Source: Hirsutella rhossiliensis (lineage: Eukaryota > Ascomycota > Sordariomycetes > Hypocreales > Ophiocordycipitaceae). Taken from it: 64,000 bases of DNA. A program made the position numbers and the translations under genes. The notes under the pieces are model-generated. The model was given only the letters and a program-made list of their open reading frames with translations. It made no database searches and was not told where the DNA came from. This document shows, in pieces, positions 1 through 10,275 of the stretch (the stretch's first letter is position 1; every line of letters begins with the position of its first letter). The stretch is taken from NCBI RefSeq assembly GCF_020360975.1, contig NW_025408673.1, positions 496,001-560,000 of the forward strand, read 5' to 3'.

Positions 1-1780
1 TCGAAAAGCAAAGGAAGGTATAGGGCCCGATACGGTTACTAAAGAAGACTAACCTTTCCCCTATTTCGATCGTTTTTCCGACTTTAATCTAACGCTAATA
101 GAAGACGGTTCCTACGGAGCGTTTATAGTAGGCCGGCTATTTAAGCTAATATTAGTAAGGAAGGTATATAAAAGAGACCTCCCGGACCTACTAGTAAACT
201 AAAAGCAGCTAGAAAGATACCCTCTTAGAGACTAGTTTTTCTAGGCCTAGAAAGACTACCTAGCCTTATATAAAGAGATAGGGTCTTTCGAAGAGGTCCT
301 TAAGGAAAAGGGAAGAGGAAAATAGGTCCTTAGCTATAAGTAGGTCTTTATCTATAAGACTAATAAACACGGCTTCCTTTAAAAGAGCAAGGCACGGCTA
401 GTTATCTATAGGAACTAGTAGGAAAAGGGGGATCTTCCTACTAAGGCAACTACCTTAGTAGGGATGTCTTTTCGGACCCTTATAGCTATAGCAGCAGAAT
501 TCGACCTCGAGCTCGAATAGATAGATATAGTTAACGCCTTTATTAACTGCCTATACTAAGGAAGAAGAAGAAGTTATCTATATACGCCTTCTACTAGGCT
601 TCTAATAGCTAGGAAAGGTTCTACGGCTTAGGAAAGCTTTATACGGACTACGAAGATTACCCCTTCTATAGTAATAGCATTTAATAGGTTCCCTTAAAGC
701 CCTAGGCTTTAAGAAAGTCCCTTAGGAACCGTATATAATATAGAAGGGTAAAATCACGGTCTTCTTCTACGTTAACGATATTATTTAAGCGTACCTAAAA
801 GAAGAAGAAGCTACTACTAGGGAGGCTATATAAGGCCTATAATAAAGGTATAAGATAACTAGGCTAGGGGAGCTAAAGTAGTTCCTAGGGATACGAATCC
901 TTTAGAATAGGTCCTAACGGACTATCTAGCTTACCTAGGACGCCTATATTAATAAGGTCGCTTATAAATTCCTCCCTAAATCCCTCGATAAAAAGCTTCC
1001 CTCTACGCTTATATTAAATAAAGAGCTTTTACCTAATCTATCCTTTTAAGCTAGGGAGTAAGAGAAATACTAATATTAATAGAAGGTAGGCTCCCTGCTT
1101 TTTTTAGCTATTTCTACTAGACCGGATATCTCTTTTACGGTCTCCCGGCTAGCTAAGTATAACTAGAATCCTAGCCCTAGATATTAAGAAGTAGTAGATA
1201 GAGCTATCCTTTATCTCTATTTAACGAGATTATATAGTCTACGCCTAGGAGGGCAGGGAAGGAAACAAGCTACCGAAATCTTTCTTTATTTAAGCGATTC
1301 GTCCTTTATAGATAATTCCTTAGATAGAAAGAGCTTATAAGGGTATATTATATCCCTTTTTAGAGGAACTATTACTTAGAGAGCTTCGAAGTAAGCTACT
1401 ATTACGACTTCGAGTATAGAGGTAGAGCTACTAGCTCTTTTAGAAGCGTTAAAGGAAGCGATTTTCCTTAGCCGGCTACTAATATCGTTACGACTATAAA
1501 TTCCGTCCCCGTTAGCTATAAAATATAATAATACGCAGACTATATAGATTCTTACGGAGGAAAATAGTAAGCTATCGACCCGGCTACGGTATATCGATAT
1601 CTACTAGCATTAGCTACGCTAAGAGGTCTAAAGGGGACTTATTTCCGTCCGTTAGGTTCTAACGGCATCGATAAAAGCCGACGGTCTTACGAAGCCCCTA
1701 CTAAAGTAGAAGCTAGCTATCTTTTTATAGCAAATTAGGCTAGAAGACGTTTAAGAGAAGCTATCCTAGAGGCCCGCAGA
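1..1780 (+). pseudogene. Copia-A pol relic (reverse transcriptase and RNase H)
   Basis: Read through RIP stops, the frame gives a copia reverse transcriptase. The ALYGLRR block is near 620-650 and the catalytic YVDD motif appears as FYVND at about 765-779; one Asp has become Asn, a G-to-A change. The LGELK.FLGI block follows at about 868-900. RNase H follows with RPDISFTVSRL near 1120-1150, STEAELLAL-like residues near 1405-1440 and an ADGLTKPL-like end near 1678-1700. In an active element this would be the copying enzyme. Here it is dead, with many nonsense codons. Frame continuity without indels suggests point mutation alone. Confidence 0.85.
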
Positions 1781-2122
1781 GTCTATAAGAGGAGCTAATA
1801 GCACGTAGGAGGAAGGAGACGTCTATAGCCGAAGAGAGGAATTAGGACTTATCTTAAAGGAGGGCCCCTAGCTTAATTAAGACTTATTCTTCTTAAAGGC
1901 CCCCTTTTTAGGGACTTATCCTTAGAGAAGCCCCCTTTCTTATAGGACTTAATTTCCTCCTTAAGGCCCCTTTTTCTAAAAGTAGGTCTAAAAGAGCCTA
2001 GGGCTAAAACCCGGATTTCTCGAGTAAGGGATAAGTATAGACTAAGACCTCCTCTATACGCTCACCGGCCTAGGTATTTAGCTTTACCCTTTCTATAAGG
2101 GCAGGCTATAGCTAAGGGGGTG

Positions 2123-2598
2123 TATCGCGAAGCGTGGCCTAATTTCGTAGTTCTCGGAGATATCCCTTAATAAGAGGGACCTAGGAAGCTAAAAAATAGG
2201 TTTTAAAGAAGGAGCTAAAAAGAGTTATAGAGAGGAGGGTAGGGGTATAAGGGGAAGCAGAAGTAGCGATAGCTTCCTATAGAGGTAGCGAGAGATAAGA
2301 CGGATATGCCGGTAATAGCTAGAAAGGAGGAGAAAAACCGGTAAAAAGCTCGGTAGTTAAAAGGACATTAGTAGCTTCTTTAAGTAGGATCTTCTTTGTT
2401 AATTAAGATGCTAGACGGGTATAAAGAGGGGCGTTAGATAGAGGAAAGAAGGACAATAAAGGCAATACAACAATCACTCCCCTACCTTTATTGCTGCTCC
2501 CGCGAGAATTAAATCTCTCCGCCCTACCTACCCGACCCCTTACTTCCAATTTCACCTTCGTGCATTTTCATGCACTTCTCGTATCTCTCTTCGCGAGA
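2123..2598 (+). repeat. Copia-A 3' LTR of copy 1
   Basis: A 476 bp LTR that starts tatcgcgaag (from TGTCGCGAAG after a G-to-A change) and ends cttcgcgaga. The ends form an imperfect inverted repeat. At least nine other LTRs or LTR parts of this family occur in the window. The right flank begins ttact; the matching left TSD is outside the window. Confidence 0.88.
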
Positions 2599-3307
2599 TT
2601 ACTATCTCTTATAAAATAATTGCTTATAGAATCTATAACTTTTCTAGCGAGACTTAGGTACTTTTACGAGTCAGCCGCCCTAAAACTTTATATACTATCC
2701 TTATAATAAAATTCCACTTAAGATGATTGATCTTTCGGATCTTTTGCGGGTTGGTGATCGTATCGGCAAGAGTACTACGCCTTGACTTAGTCGTGGCGGC
2801 CAACGAAACTCGCACTCAGTTCTCGCCGACAGGATCTTGCCTCGCTCTGAAAGCATAATTGGTCATCCGGCGAGTGTAAGCTACTGTCGGCGGCATCCAT
2901 GACAATATCTATTGTACAACAGATATCTCTTTCGATGCCTTTAACTTCTGGCTATTCATCTCCGTGTCGCGTCAGGGTAATACACTGCGCAGTCGATGAT
3001 GTATTGTCGATGGAAGGACATCGTAAAGCGTGCAATCGCGTCCTGTCGGATAACTTCGAATTGGGTCTGTTGATAGGCCCTGACGGCTCGCAGGAGCCGT
3101 TCTTTGCGCGAAACTGAAGGTTGTTGTAACGCAAACATGGTGTTGTTGCAGTACGGTGCGGGTTGCGTTGGTCGGTGGAGAATTTCTGTCCCGAGTAGGG
3201 GGTCTGTACGAGTAGGGGGTAGATTACGTTAACTAGGTACGAGTCCGTACAGGCCACGGGTCCCTGCTGAGTTAGTACCGTCTACAGTAAATTTTCCATC
3301 CTCTCGC
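2599..3307. other. Low-RIP island, no gene recognised
   Basis: After about 120 bp of AT-rich RIPed DNA the base composition becomes normal. An ATG at 2725 opens a 20-codon frame that ends at TGA. A 72-codon plus-strand frame (2899-3117) and a 101-codon minus-strand frame (2952-3257) overlap each other, so at most one could be coding. I recognise neither product. This may be the remains of a host gene, since such islands lie between repeats, but no domain or splice structure supports a call. Confidence 0.4.
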
Positions 3308-3309
3308 TA

Positions 3310-4094
3310 ACGTCAGCCACCTAGCTTACAGCATACCCCCCTTCCAGCACCCTTTTCCTACTAAAAGTCGGGTTTTTTATAAATCTATAACTAATTTATT
3401 AAAATATATAGAAAGAGTAAAACTTTATAGCTAAAGAGCTAAGCTATAATAGATTTATAAAGTACTATACGTTTTCCTATTTTTCTAATAATAAATAAGT
3501 TATATTACTTTTTAGTTTTCCTATAGTAAGAATAAAAGACTAAATAAATAGTTTAAAAAAAATTATATAGTATAATTTATCTTTATATAGCTTTTAGTAC
3601 TTAAAAGTACTTTTTTTTACTATTTTATCTATTAAATAAAAAGATAATAGGATTATCTTAAAATACCTCTTTTTTTAATAAGGAGAAAAGTTTATTACTT
3701 AATAACTTAAAAGAAAAAGCTACTTATAAGTCTTTAACTACTTTATTAGTAGTATATACTATAAAAGAGCTTATTTACTACTTAGCCTACTTTATTAGAT
3801 TTTTTTTTAATATTAATTTAATACTTTTTAAAGTATTAAGGCTTACGAAGTAAGGTAGTAGAAAGTACTAATAAAATACTTAAGTTAGCTTTAAGCTTTT
3901 ATATAAGTATAATTAGATATAATATATATAAACAGTAAATTTTAATACTAACTTAAGCTATTTTACTAATAGTATTCTAGGAGCTACTAGGCATAACTAT
4001 TTTTCTTATATTTATTATTTAGTGTTTTAAAGCTTGCGTTTTAGTGAGAAAGGGTGCTGGAAGGGGGGTATGCTGTAAGCTAGGTGGCTGACGT
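3310..4094. mobile_element. TIR DNA transposon or MITE with TA target site (Tc1/mariner-like)
   Basis: A 785 bp element bounded by terminal inverted repeats identical over about 45 bp (acgtcagccacctagctt at the left end, its reverse complement ending at 4094) and similar for a further 13 bp. It is flanked on both sides by TA, the target duplication of the Tc1/mariner/pogo superfamily. The interior is extremely AT-rich and has no usable reading frame, so it is a non-autonomous copy or a RIP-destroyed transposase gene. The TIRs themselves show almost no RIP. Confidence 0.8.
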
Positions 4095-4476
4095 TACAGG
4101 CTACTGCTACACTTTAATGGGCAACATTTTGCACCTCTCCTATGACCTTCTGTGTGGCACTTGCTACATGTCGGTAGTCTTGCTCTAAGGGGCTCGTCCT
4201 GCTGCTTAGCTAGCTGCTCTTCTGGCTGTTCCTCTGGCTGCTCTTCTGGCTGTTCGTCTTTCCGCTCGTCTTGCTCTTGCTCTTTTAGCTCGTGATTATG
4301 CTGACAGATGAATTAGTAACATACGAAGCGGTAATCTGTTGGCTGTCGTGCGTTCCAGACGCGCTCACCTACAAGATGATGCCCGCCTGCACTTCAGTCT
4401 CTCCTTCCCCGCCGCAATCAGGGCATATGATTCCCTTGACCACGCCATGACCGGCGTATGTGGAACATTTGGACAT
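4094..4476 (-). pseudogene. Cys-rich zinc-knuckle-like protein relic
   Basis: From the ATG at 4476 the minus strand encodes a Cys-rich start with CSTYAGHG and CPDCGGEG. A one-base frameshift near 4375 moves the reading into a second frame that continues with FVCY, a TAA (a likely CAA changed by RIP), FICQHNHEL, a Glu/Gln-rich repeat with the unit PEEQ (about 4200-4260), and a C-terminal CSKCHTEGHRRGAKC. The last is a CCHC-type knuckle with one extra residue. The frame ends at a TAA that overlaps the TA target duplication and first base of the TIR transposon. Zinc knuckles of this kind occur in transposases and gag proteins; I cannot name the family. One indel plus one nonsense codon make it a pseudogene. 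Confidence 0.5.
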
Positions 4477-4545
4477 TTTCGCTTTCGGTATAGGCAGTTA
4501 TAAGCAGATGCGATTTAAGGCGAGTCAAATAGTTCTTAGTAAGGA

Positions 4546-4555
4546 TATATAAAAG
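4546..4555 (+). promoter_or_regulatory. TATA-box candidate upstream of C2H2 gene
   Basis: The sequence tatataaaag lies about 210 bp upstream of the ATG at 4764 in an otherwise balanced stretch. It is a plausible plus-strand core promoter, but the distance implies a long leader or an upstream intron. Confidence 0.3.
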
Positions 4556-4763
4556 GGTAGATGCTTCCTCTTTGCGTTTGCAGATTCGTCGCCGACAGAG
4601 AGGTGGAGAAACCTAAAGGCGGGGAAATCTATTAGCTCGCTACGTCAGTACATCGCTTATTGACCACAAGGCCAACATGTGATGCCCCGTATCCTCTACT
4701 TAATTTCTGCCCAGCTGACTGTCCCATGGTCTTGCCACTCGTCCTTCAAAAATTGACGAGAAC

Positions 4764-5499
4764 ATGTCGGATGAGATCTATCAGCAGCGACAATGTCAGA
4801 TTTGCTTAGGCTGCTTTCCAACAAACAAGGAGCTACGCACCCATATTGATGGATATCGAGTAAGTTATCTCTAGCCGTTTCACTGGCCGTGCTGATCTTT
4901 CTCTAGTCTAAAGAAAACTTTCTATCAGCCGAGATCGCCAAATATCGAGCCCACTTAAGTCAGCCCATCGATAGCTACGATACGCCATGCGATGGAAATG
5001 ATAGCAACGATAATGGGAATGGCGATAACTGAGACGGAGAGGACGATAACGGTGAAGTAGCATATACAGCGACAAACATCGAATGGTCGCGATCACACTA
5101 CTGCCCCTACAAAGACTGCAGGCGATACGAACCTTTCGATAAAAAGAAAAGACTTCGGCGGCACTTTGCAACACGTAACACTCGTTCTATTTTCTAGATA
5201 GGCGGATTGCTAATACTCTAAGCGCAGACGTTCGGTGCGAAGAACCATGCGTGTATTGCTTCCGAGTTTTCACCAGGGCGAGTCAGTACATTGGGCATGC
5301 AGGCAGCCATAGAGATAGGCATGAGGCAAAAGATTCGTATATAGCCCAGATTTGCGATGGGCTCCGTAAACGGGTCGATAATGAGCTGCGTCCTTTACTT
5401 GCAGGATCTCGGCATCCATCAAAAAGAGGGGGAAATAGGACCAGGAAACGATCTTTGGATGTCGCAAACAAATTGAGCTCAACGACTTCGAGGGCTTAA
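4764..5499 (+). pseudogene. C2H2 zinc-finger protein gene with two introns and a RIP stop
   Basis: Three exons fit: 4764-4859, 4907-5174 and 5228-5499. Intron 1 (47 nt) runs GTAAGT..CTCTAG with a CTGAT branch site. Intron 2 (53 nt) runs GTAACA..GCGCAG with a GCTAAT branch site. Joining them gives 211 residues in one frame. Fingers: CQIC..H near residues 11-28, whose last ligand appears as Tyr (HIDGYR) where Cys is expected; CPYKDC..RRHFATH, whose final His is created only by splicing intron 2; and a complete finger CVYC..YIGHAGSH. A single in-frame TGA (5030-5032) lies in an acidic Asp/Asn/Gly linker, probably CGA changed by RIP. The tail is basic. Proteins with these paired fingers are common, uncharacterised and probably nuclear in Pezizomycotina. 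Calling it a pseudogene rests on the TGA and the lost finger ligand. Confidence 0.7.
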
Positions 5500-6025
5500 A
5501 GGACTAGGCCAAAAGCAGAAACTAATAGCGTCGATGAGAAAACTAGGAACTCATTGCCACCAGCTCCTTTCCATGACCTTATAGGTATAGAACTCTTTCT
5601 CGAATTTTCCTCGCCGGCGTTCTAACGTCCAACAAGGCACGGGCCCCCGTGGCCACGTCCTCAACTCCATGCAATCAGTCACCACTCTTAAGCCATCGGC
5701 TAGCTGTGATGAGGCCATGGCTATCGGTGGCGACTTTGTAAATATTCCAGTACCGACCTTGTACCGGACTTCGCAACTTCTGGACGAACCGTATGAAGAC
5801 TACAGCGCTCCCGTCTTCTGGAACATGACCTTTCCGCCCAACCATACGGCGCAACAATATCAGGGGGGGTTGGATCGAGTTTATACAGACATCATGACTT
5901 TACCTTTGCTTCTAATAGTTAATCGGTCTCGAAGTTTGCAAAACAATAGTGTTGAATTCTAGGATAAAGCTATAGGGTACTAAGAGCAATAATCTTTTTG
6001 CTGTTAAGCTATGTCTTAAGGGTTC
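5500..6025 (+). other. Low-RIP stretch with an unrecognised 97-codon ORF (5669-5962)
   Basis: An open frame runs from about 5590, with an in-frame ATG at 5669, to a stop at 5960-5962. The product has normal composition, with an N-glycosylation-like NMTFPPNHT stretch and several aromatic residues (PVPTLYRTSQLLDEPYEDYS). I do not recognise a family. The Copia-B insertion begins 69 bp downstream, so this could be the surviving exon of a disrupted host gene. No splice sites or promoter were convincing. Confidence 0.35.
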
Positions 6026-6030
6026 AATCC

Positions 6031-6320
6031 TGTTAAGGAGAGAGAGTGGGCATAAGAGGCCACAGTCATGCCTAGTAGACCCAATAGGCATGCACAAGGA
6101 AGCCTGCCTGACTAACATGACTCCCCTAGCCCAAGGACATTATGCAGGCCTGACTTAGGTATAGGAATATCTCAATACCCTCTTTTAGCTAGCTATATGT
6201 GGTCACTGTACCTATATAAGCCCCTCCCTTATCCTAATAGATAGACGAGGACATATATCACTAAATTCACCTTTCTATGCCCCTACCTCTTCCACTGTGC
6301 TCTTAAGCCCCTGCTTGAGA
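6031..6320 (+). repeat. Copia-B 5' LTR
   Basis: A 290 bp LTR, TGTTAAGGAG to GCTTGAGA. It contains a TATA-like ctatataagc (about 6211-6220) that would start element transcription. This copy is lightly mutated, keeping CA and TG dinucleotides that the 3' LTR (19119-19408) has lost to TA. Confidence 0.9.
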
Positions 6321-6333
6321 GTTATAAGCCCGG
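6321..6333 (+). promoter_or_regulatory. Copia-B primer-binding site (initiator tRNA-Met anticodon arm)
   Basis: Directly after the LTR stands gttataagcccgg. Allowing one RIP G-to-A change (gttatgagccc), it is complementary to the anticodon stem-loop of eukaryotic initiator tRNA-Met (GGGCUCAUAAC). This is the half-tRNA priming mode known for Drosophila copia and yeast Ty5, not the usual TGG-starting 3' tRNA site. Confidence 0.65.
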
Positions 6334-6499
6334 CCTGCACGGCTAGATCATCTTTTACCCGCCGATATTACCTTTAAAGCTATTTACGAGCTATTAACGC
6401 CGTTATAACGCATAAATCGTGGTATTAAGGCAAGGAACCTAGCTATACTAAGGGGCACTACTAGAAATATACGAATTATACGAATTACGTATCCCTTAA

Positions 6500-9400
6500 A
6501 GAAGGATATTACTTATTAAGCTAGAACCCCTTATTTTCCTAAGATAACGTTAAAGGAAGTAAGAGGGGATAATTATATTGTAAGACTAAATAAAAGCCTC
6601 GACTAGACCCTATAGATTAAGGGGATTAAATTATAGGCCTAGACTTACGAGATTTAGGAATATACTAACCTAGATAGTATAAAAGAGCTTAAATAGCCCT
6701 AATAGCCGGACTAGGAGCAATTTATTATTAACCTTAGAGGGAAACCTTCTTAACGAGAAGATAAAACCGAGGCTACGTTCCTTATAAGGCGAATAGGCTA
6801 TAACGAACGATACTAGGATATAAAGGACTCCTTTCGTAACCTCGAGAAAAGGTTCTAGCTATAATTCGATCGCTATAAGGTCTAGCCGAAGGCCCTAATC
6901 GCACTTAAAGAATTAATTAAGAAAACGATTAGTAAAGGGCTTTAGGGGGCAACCCTAATATATAATAGCCTAAGAGAGAAAATTAGGGAACTAAAGAAGT
7001 AAGCCTTACCCTTAGGGGCAAAGGAGAAAAAGCTAATTTACGAGAGATATACGACCTCTATTAATAAAAAAGGCACGCGAGACTAGAAAGCGTAGGTAGA
7101 ATAGCTCGACTAAATTATTATAGATTTATAAGACCTTAAGGTCGATATACTTAACGATATAAGAATTAGATAGGATTTTCTTATAGCGGTAGACAAGTAG
7201 GACCTATATTAGTCTATAATAATAAGGGCTCTTGACCTTTATAATAAAAGACACGGCAAAGATTAACTTCCCTTAAGGAACCTAATCGCTAACTTTAAAT
7301 AAGAATATACTTATAGGAAGAAGTTATAACTACCCGTAAAAAGGGGAAGCGCGAATTAAATCTCTAGGAAATTAGACACCTAAGCTAAATGCGCTAGCTA
7401 TAAGCAGCACGTTAATAGCTTAATAAGCTAGTAGGAAAATTACTACTTACTATAGGTAATATATAATAAGAAGCCCCTATTAGGCTAGAAATATAGTAAT
7501 CTAGCTAAATAGAATATTAAAAAACGGCTAAAGGACTATCTAGACGAGAAAGTAAAATATATAGCTTAGACCCTTAATTCCTACCCTAATAGAAGAGAAC
7601 TAGCAGATACTATTATTAGTAATAATAGGCTAAGAAAGACTATTAATACGGTTACTCTATCTAAGGTAAATATAGCTATTAAGGGAACGCTATTACTTAC
7701 CGATAAATTAATATACGACTTAGGGGCCGATATTAACCTCTTTAATATCCTAGGTTAGTTCTAGGAAGGAACCTTTAAGTAGGGTTCTAACAATAAAGTC
7801 TAGGTTAAAGACTAAGCCTTTAGGGTATAAGGAATAGGAATAGTAGTTATCCCTATAATTAACGGTAGAAAGATAACTCTACTAGATACGTACTTTATCC
7901 TAGAAATACCGATAAGTGTCTTCTTAGCTAGGCTAGGGATAATAGTAGGGATATTCTAGAACTAGCTCCTAGGATACCTCTATTTAAAACCTATAAAGGA
8001 GGTTCGTATTAAACTAACCGACTTTAAAGGTTAATTTATAATAGGAATACTACTATAGTATAAGCGGGTATTTATAGTTATATAAGCGCCTAAGCCGCTA
8101 ACTAAGGGGGTAGGTAACCTATAGTATCGCCGCCTTAGGTATCTTAGTCTAAGATTACTAGAGAAGATATTAAAAGCCTGCCTAGGCACTAAGCTTTAAG
8201 GCCCTATAATATATAGCTATTAAATATATATAAGAGGGAAAGCTAAGAGGGAAGTCTCGAGAAAAATACTATCTTTAAGGCCTAAAGGTCTAGGGGTATA
8301 AGTTAGCTTTAACCTTTACCCTAGCCCTATAATAGTATATAATAAGGAAAAGAACTTCGCCCTATTTACTTATATAGATATATCTATAAGGTTCTATTAC
8401 CTAATAAAAAGAAAAACGGGTATTAAGGATATCTTTAATAACTTTATAGCGTTACTTAAGACTTAGTACGGAGTTAAAATAACTATATTAGTTACTAACG
8501 AGGAAAGGGCTCTTTTAATAATAAAATAAATAGATTATATAACTAGTAGAGGGATATAAGTTATATAGTTAGCCCCTTTAACGCCTATATAAAATAGTTA
8601 TATAGAGAGATTAAGGGTAATAGTAAAGGAAAAAGTAAGGGTTATAAGGCTTAACTTAAAGCTTTTAAAAGAGCTATAGCTAGAGATATACTATATAGCG
8701 GTATGCCTACTTAATATAATACCCTTCGAATTATATAATTATAGCTAGTAAAGCCTATATAAGCGTTAGTAGACCTAGATAAAAGAAAATAATCTACTAT
8801 ATTACTATATTAAAGATATTAAACTAGATATTATATATTTAAGGGTCTTTAGCTATATAGCGTTCTTAATAATAATTATAGTATTAGAATATATTAAGTT
8901 ATATAAGACGAAGTTAACCCTTAAGTAGAGAGCCTATATCGGCTACCTAGTAGGCTATAAGTCTACTTAATAATACGTTATATAGATACTATTAATTAGA
9001 TAGAATAAACTAATAGTATAAGCTAATATATAGTTTAATAAGTCTATAAGCTATAATACGAAAAGAGAAGAGTAAGCTTAGCTAGTTTAAATATATAGCT
9101 ATAATATCCTTAGAGATATAGCTATAACCGACGTTATAGATAGCGGGGAACCTAAAACCTTTAAGGTACTAAGTTTATCTAACGATAATACGGATAATAG
9201 TTCGATGCTAGAAGAAGCAATTACCCTCCTATAGGACCTATTACCCCTATATACTCTAGAAGATTAAGGATTAAAGACACCCTTATAGGGGTTATATAGA
9301 TATATATATCTTTCCCCTCTAGAAATAGTAGGCCTAGGGATAGAGATTTTAATATTACCCCTTCTACTTAATACTATATTTAATATAGAGTTACTAAGCC

Positions 9401-9697
9401 CTATACCTCTTACGCTTACAATAGATACTATACCTAGCAACCCCTCCTATATCTTATTAAGGAGATAGCTTAAAGACGCGATACCTATATTAAACGACTT
9501 ATCTCCTTAAGATAAACGCAATAATATACCTCTTAACCTAGGGGGTAAAGGAACGATTATAGTATAGGTTTAAGAAGATAACCCCTAGTCCGAACCCCGC
9601 ACCCTTAACCTAGCGGTTAGTAGGGCTAGCTTAAGAATATTATAAAAATAAAAATAATATAGATAAAAGGATACGTTATAAGGGATTAACCTAAGTA
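6500..9697 (+). pseudogene. Copia-B gag-protease-integrase relic
   Basis: With RIP stops read through, the plus strand gives a gag-like region (about 6530-7250), then a protease active-site block reading IYDLGADINLFN (about 7712-7750; the D-T-G motif appears as D-L-G). The integrase core and C-terminal part follow at about 8280-8970, with NSYIERLRVIVKEK and YLLNIIPFELYN, the usual copia ER and YLxNRxP blocks, and a GYLVGYKST end. This half of the polyprotein is interrupted at 9698 by the solo Copia-C LTR and resumes at 10276. Confidence 0.8.
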
Positions 9698-9702
9698 ACG
9701 TT

Positions 9703-10270
9703 TCTTAAGGTATATGAGCAAAAGCGGAATTTTGGGAAATCAAGGAATCACGTAAGACTACGTGATAGAGGGGAAGAAGGAGTATAAGGTAGGATTTTCA
9801 ACGGAATTTATTGGTAGTGTATTGGTGTGTGGAAGAGGTGTTGAAGTTGATGATTCTCTATCTATCTACCAGCGGACATGCTGTCTTATATAGACAATTG
9901 TAGCTGAACGGAAGAACCTTTCGGGACCAGATTTAGGCTGCCGTATAGCCCTGAGACTGAGGAATTCCGTGATACCTCGAGTGAATCTGGAAGTGTCTTG
10001 GTTCCACTGATATTCGTGTTTAAAGGAGGTTGGTCGTGCCGGTGTTCTTGAGAGGTCTTAGCTAGCATTCCAAGCTAGCTCTGTTCCTTCGATTCCCGAT
10101 TGTACGATAACCGGCAACCCGTTTAATGCATAATGACATGCAAAATGACGAGCGATTCTTGCTCTATAAGATGAGATTTTGTCTATAATTAATATACTAC
10201 TTATTGGCTTATATAATCGGGAGAGTATATTATAGCTGCTTTATTTAGAGTAGGAACACCGTTCCTTACA
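9703..10270 (-). repeat. Solo Copia-C LTR inside Copia-B
   Basis: A 568 bp LTR on the minus strand, beginning TGTAAGGAAC and ending CCTTAAGA, flanked by the perfect TSD acgtt (9698-9702 and 10271-10275). It is the least mutated copy of this LTR in the window. A TATA element reading tctatataagac on the minus strand (complement near 9884-9895) marks the promoter. The lone LTR implies recombination between the two LTRs of a full Copia-C element. The 60-codon minus-strand frame inside is not a gene. Confidence 0.9.
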
Positions 10271-10275
10271 ACGTT

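Larger units (their letters stand above)
1..2598 (+). mobile_element. Copia-A retrotransposon copy 1, 3' part, cut by window edge
   Basis: This is the 3' part of a Ty1/copia element: reverse transcriptase, RNase H, 3' untranslated region and 3' LTR. The first base of the window already lies inside pol, so the 5' end is outside. The same sequence is present as a reverse complement near 12500-14600 and 47230-48720, which defines the family. The polypurine tract (aaggggg, 2114-2120) sits just before the LTR. Coding frames are riddled with TAG and TAA in place of Gln and Trp codons, the RIP signature. Confidence 0.9.

Noticed and set aside
9886..10068. 60-codon minus-strand ORF
   Set aside because: Lies entirely inside a solo Copia-C LTR; other LTR copies do not keep the frame.
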